Assembly (NCBI GenBank): GCA_020439605.1
Contig: JAGQSI010000080.1
Location: 1-8,053 of the forward strand
Source: Acidimicrobiales bacterium
Lineage (GTDB): Bacteria > Actinomycetota > Acidimicrobiia > Acidimicrobiales > Iamiaceae
Direction: 5' to 3'
DNA: 8,053 bases
In this document: positions 6,172-8,053 of the stretch, piece by piece
How positions within the stretch are numbered: position 1 is the stretch's first letter
How the letters are laid out: every line of letters starts with the position of its first letter
Translations under genes and position numbers: made by a program
The notes under the pieces: model-generated
What the model saw: the letters and a program-made list of their open reading frames with translations, nothing else
The model's database searches: none
Told to the model about the DNA's origin: nothing

Positions 6172-7803
6172 CTAGGGGGTTGTTGTGGTCGTGGGGATCG
6201 TTGTGGTTGGCGGAGATGTGGTGGTGGGAGGCGAAGTTGTGGTTGGCGGAGACGTGGTGGTGGGAGGCGAAGTTGTGGTTGGCGGAGACGTGGTGGTGGG
6301 AGGAGACGTAGTGGTGGTGGCCTCAGGTTCAATTCCGATGATCAAGATGATCGGTTGATCGGGGCGCACCGGAGTCCCAGCGGGCGGCTCGGTTCTGATC
6401 ACCCGACCCCAAAGGGTCTGATCCTCGGTGTTTTCCTCACGCAGCGACACCTGGCCCGTGAGCTTGAAATCATTTAGCTCTGTTCTGGCCTCGATCTCGG
6501 TCCTACCCCGCAAATCGGGAACGCTTATCTGAGTGAGACCGCCGCTCACCGCCAAGGTCACAGTGGAGCCTTCGTCCACCATGGCTCCCGCTGTTGGGTC
6601 CTGCGAGAGAACCTCGCCCGAGGGCCGGTCGCTCTCCTCATTGTTGGTTTCTACCTTGAACCCGTCATCTTCGAGCTGCGCGGTGGCTGTGGCCACGTCT
6701 AGCCCCACTACCGAACTCACCTGAACCTGGGTGGTTTTGCTGTCGAAGATCCCGAGCTGTTGGCCAAAGGCAATCAGCAGGCCACCGAGCACTATCAACA
6801 ACAACACAATTATTGCGAAGAACCAGCCGGTCTTGGACGAGCCGGCTTCTACATCGTGTTCCGGTGTCATGGCCGCTGGCGCAACGGGTGCTACCACCGC
6901 TGGAGCTGGAACTGGTGTGGGTGGACGGCGCACCGGCCCCGGAACCGGGTTGACTGCGGCGATGGAACGCCCTTCACAGAAGCGCTGAAGATCTGAGCGC
7001 ATTGCTGCACCGTCTGGATAACGATCGTCTGGATCCTTGGCCAATGCCCGCTCGACGATGCGTTGGTAATCAACAGGTACATCAGGAGCACGTTCACGAA
7101 GCGGCGGAACTGGTTCCTGCACATGCTTGTATGCGATAGCAACTGGACTGTCCGCTTGAAATGGCGGAGTACCGCAGGCCATCTCATAGAGCACGACGCC
7201 TAGTGAGTACAGGTCTGTTCTGGCATCTACTGGCTTGCCCTGGGCCTGCTCTGGCGAGAAATAGGTGGCCGTGCCCATCACAGAGCCGGTCTGGGTCAGG
7301 TTCTCATCGCTCGACTCGGTAAGAGCTCGGGCAATGCCGAAATCTGCAACCTTCACCTCGCCGGTAGTGGTGATGAGCACGTTTCCGGGCTTCACATCAC
7401 GGTGAACCACGCCTTTGCGGTGAGCAAACCCGAGGGCTCCAGCCACATCCGCAGCTATTGCCGCAGCGCGTTTGGGTTCGATCGGGCCATCGTTGCGGAT
7501 GATCTCAGAGACCGACCGCCCATCGATGTATTCCATGACGATGTAGTAGGTGCCACGTTCCTTACCCCAGTCATAGACACCAACGATGTTGGGATGGTTG
7601 AGGTTGGCTGCGGCTTGAGCCTCACGTCTAAAACGCGCCACGAAGGCAGGATCCAACGCGAACTCGGGAAAGAGAATCTTGATCGCTACCAAGCGATCGA
7701 GAAGACGGTCACGGGCTAGATAGACCTCGGCCATTCCGCCGCGTCCAACCCTGCGATGAAGTTCGTAGCGTCCGTTGAGGACGACCTGTTCGCGCTCGGT
7801 CAT
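6172..7803 (-). CDS. pknB: PknB-type membrane Ser/Thr kinase with two PASTA repeats and SPPTTT tail
   Basis: A 543-residue receptor-type kinase controlling cell-wall growth and division. Kinase domain, about 12-275: glycine loop GRGGMAEVY, Lys42 (VAIKIL), Glu61, catalytic HRDVKPGN 134-141, and DFG 154-156. The activation loop has TQTGSVMGTATYFSPEQ, where Thr170 and Thr172 match the two autophosphorylated threonines of M. tuberculosis PknB. A Pro/Ala-rich juxtamembrane stretch (about 287-310) is followed by one membrane helix at about 326-347. Two PASTA domains, about 358-421 and 424-491, would bind muropeptide or lipid II outside the cell. Mycobacterial PknB has four. The tail after 495 is six SPPTTT units ending in IPTTTTTP. 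The gene follows pbpA by 46 bases with no separate pknA, and a TAGGCT box sits 10 bases before the ATG with no SD. Confidence 0.95.
   Translation of the reverse strand: MTEREQVVLNGRYELHRRVGRGGMAEVYLARDRLLDRLVAIKILFPEFALDPAFVARFRREAQAAANLNHPNIVGVYDWGKERGTYYIVMEYIDGRSVSEIIRNDGPIEPKRAAAIAADVAGALGFAHRKGVVHRDVKPGNVLITTTGEVKVADFGIARALTESSDENLTQTGSVMGTATYFSPEQAQGKPVDARTDLYSLGVVLYEMACGTPPFQADSPVAIAYKHVQEPVPPLRERAPDVPVDYQRIVERALAKDPDDRYPDGAAMRSDLQRFCEGRSIAAVNPVPGPVRRPPTPVPAPAVVAPVAPAAMTPEHDVEAGSSKTGWFFAIIVLLLIVLGGLLIAFGQQLGIFDSKTTQVQVSSVVGLDVATATAQLEDDGFKVETNNEESDRPSGEVLSQDPTAGAMVDEGSTVTLAVSGGLTQISVPDLRGRTEIEARTELNDFKLTGQVSLREENTEDQTLWGRVIRTEPPAGTPVRPDQPIILIIGIEPEATTTTSPPTTTSPPTTTSPPTTTSPPTTTSPPTTTSPPTTTIPTTTTTP
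6200..6307. repeat. pknB: Three tandem 36-bp repeats inside the pknB 3' end
   Basis: Units begin at 6200, 6236 and 6272, each starting GTTGTGGTTGGCGGA on the plus strand. Units 1 and 2 differ by one base (T/C in the GAT/GAC position). Unit 3 diverges only in its last four bases. Each 36-bp unit encodes two SPPTTT hexapeptides with different codons in the two halves, so the period at DNA level is twice that of the protein. This suggests recent duplication of a 12-residue block. Whole-unit gain or loss would stay in frame. Confidence 0.9.
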
Positions 7804-7813
7804 GGCTGATGAC

Positions 7814-7819
7814 AGCCTA
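7814..7819 (-). promoter_or_regulatory. TAGGCT -10 element for pknB
   Basis: TAGGCT on the minus strand lies in the 46-base pbpA-pknB gap, 10 bases before the pknB ATG. The expected transcription start would leave a leader of about four bases. It suggests pknB has its own promoter besides any read-through from pbpA. No -35 match is visible. Confidence 0.45.
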
Positions 7820-7849
7820 CGAGACGGCGCGCTCTGGAACGAGACACGT

Positions 7850-8053
7850 TCAATCCCCTGCCCCTGGAACCGTCGTGGTCGAGGAATTGGCCGGGGGCGA
7901 CGGCATCGGTTTCATCGCCGCTTCGATCACCATCTTCGCTATCGGTGCAGCTACTCGACCACCGGTACCTTCGTTCGCGCCGCTTTGATTCTCAACGATT
8001 ACTGCAACAGCCAAGCTCGGGAGCTGGCCAGGGGTCCCAGCCCAGGCAATGGT
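7850..8053 (-). CDS. pbpA: PbpA-type penicillin-binding protein, C-terminal 67 residues only
   Basis: The frame enters from the right edge and ends at TGA (7850-7852 on the plus strand). The visible part contains TIAWAGTPGQLPSLAVAVIVENQ, then SGANEGTGGRVAAPIAKMVIEAA, the closing strand and helix of a class B penicillin-binding transpeptidase, then a Pro/Ser/Thr-rich tail (PSPPANSSTTTVPGAGD). The active-site SxxK, SxN and KTG motifs lie outside the window, so activity cannot be judged. Position just before pknB in the same direction fits pbpA of the conserved actinomycete cluster, where the enzyme cross-links peptidoglycan during growth and division. Other class B PBPs share this C-terminal fold, so the symbol rests mainly on context. 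(Segments are quoted only to identify the family.). Confidence 0.82.
   Translation of the reverse strand, partial: TIAWAGTPGQLPSLAVAVIVENQSGANEGTGGRVAAPIAKMVIEAAMKPMPSPPANSSTTTVPGAGD

Noticed and set aside
6200..6307. CRISPR-like array of 36-bp repeats
   Set aside because: The units are directly contiguous with no spacers and encode SPPTTT repeats in frame within pknB.
6090..6332. 80-residue Pro/Leu/Arg-rich minus-strand frame
   Set aside because: It is the same tandem repeat read in a shifted frame.

Overview
The window looks like chromosomal DNA of an actinomycete (Actinomycetota), most likely a deep-branching class such as Acidimicrobiia. The main reason is the block crgA(-) / pabA(+) / pknB(-) / penicillin-binding protein(-), which matches the order known near oriC in Mycobacterium (crgA, trpG, pknB, pknA, pbpA). 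Here pknA and the Rv0012-type membrane gene are missing. The class assignment is inference from family resemblance, not a search result.

Left part (1-4440): a lipid or CoA-thioester catabolism group. It holds the 3' part of an SCP-x/SCP2-type thiolase (+), a long-chain acyl-CoA synthetase (-), and a complete classical thiolase (+) divergent from the synthetase. The first two genes converge on a strong bidirectional hairpin terminator. The last two share a 192-base divergent control region with a candidate operator, a leader hairpin and a clear Shine-Dalgarno (SD) sequence for the thiolase. Together they could activate fatty or side-chain acids to CoA esters and cleave the beta-ketoacyl-CoA products. 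A second GC-rich hairpin closes the thiolase transcript.

Middle (4441-4900): a small membrane-anchored protein with a zinc-ribbon-like CxxC...HC tail, starting at GTG. It is followed by a convergent gap with two inverted consensus DnaA boxes, one directly after its stop codon.

Right part (4901-8053): cell division, folate/tryptophan and cell-wall signalling genes. CrgA has a long charged N-terminal extension. PabA/TrpG is the glutamine amidotransferase. PknB has a kinase domain, one membrane helix, two PASTA repeats and a (SPPTTT)n tail encoded by 36-bp DNA repeats. The last 67 codons of a PbpA-type transpeptidase run off the right edge.

The most notable structure is regulatory. The hexamer TAGGYT occurs four times in the window on either strand, and every copy lies 6 to 10 bases before a start codon in the correct orientation (small zinc-ribbon gene, crgA, pabA, pknB). 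None of these four starts has an SD. This fits leaderless or near-leaderless transcription of the housekeeping genes, in contrast to the SD-led catabolic thiolase. No tRNA, rRNA, CRISPR array or insertion sequence was seen, and no convincing wholly new system.
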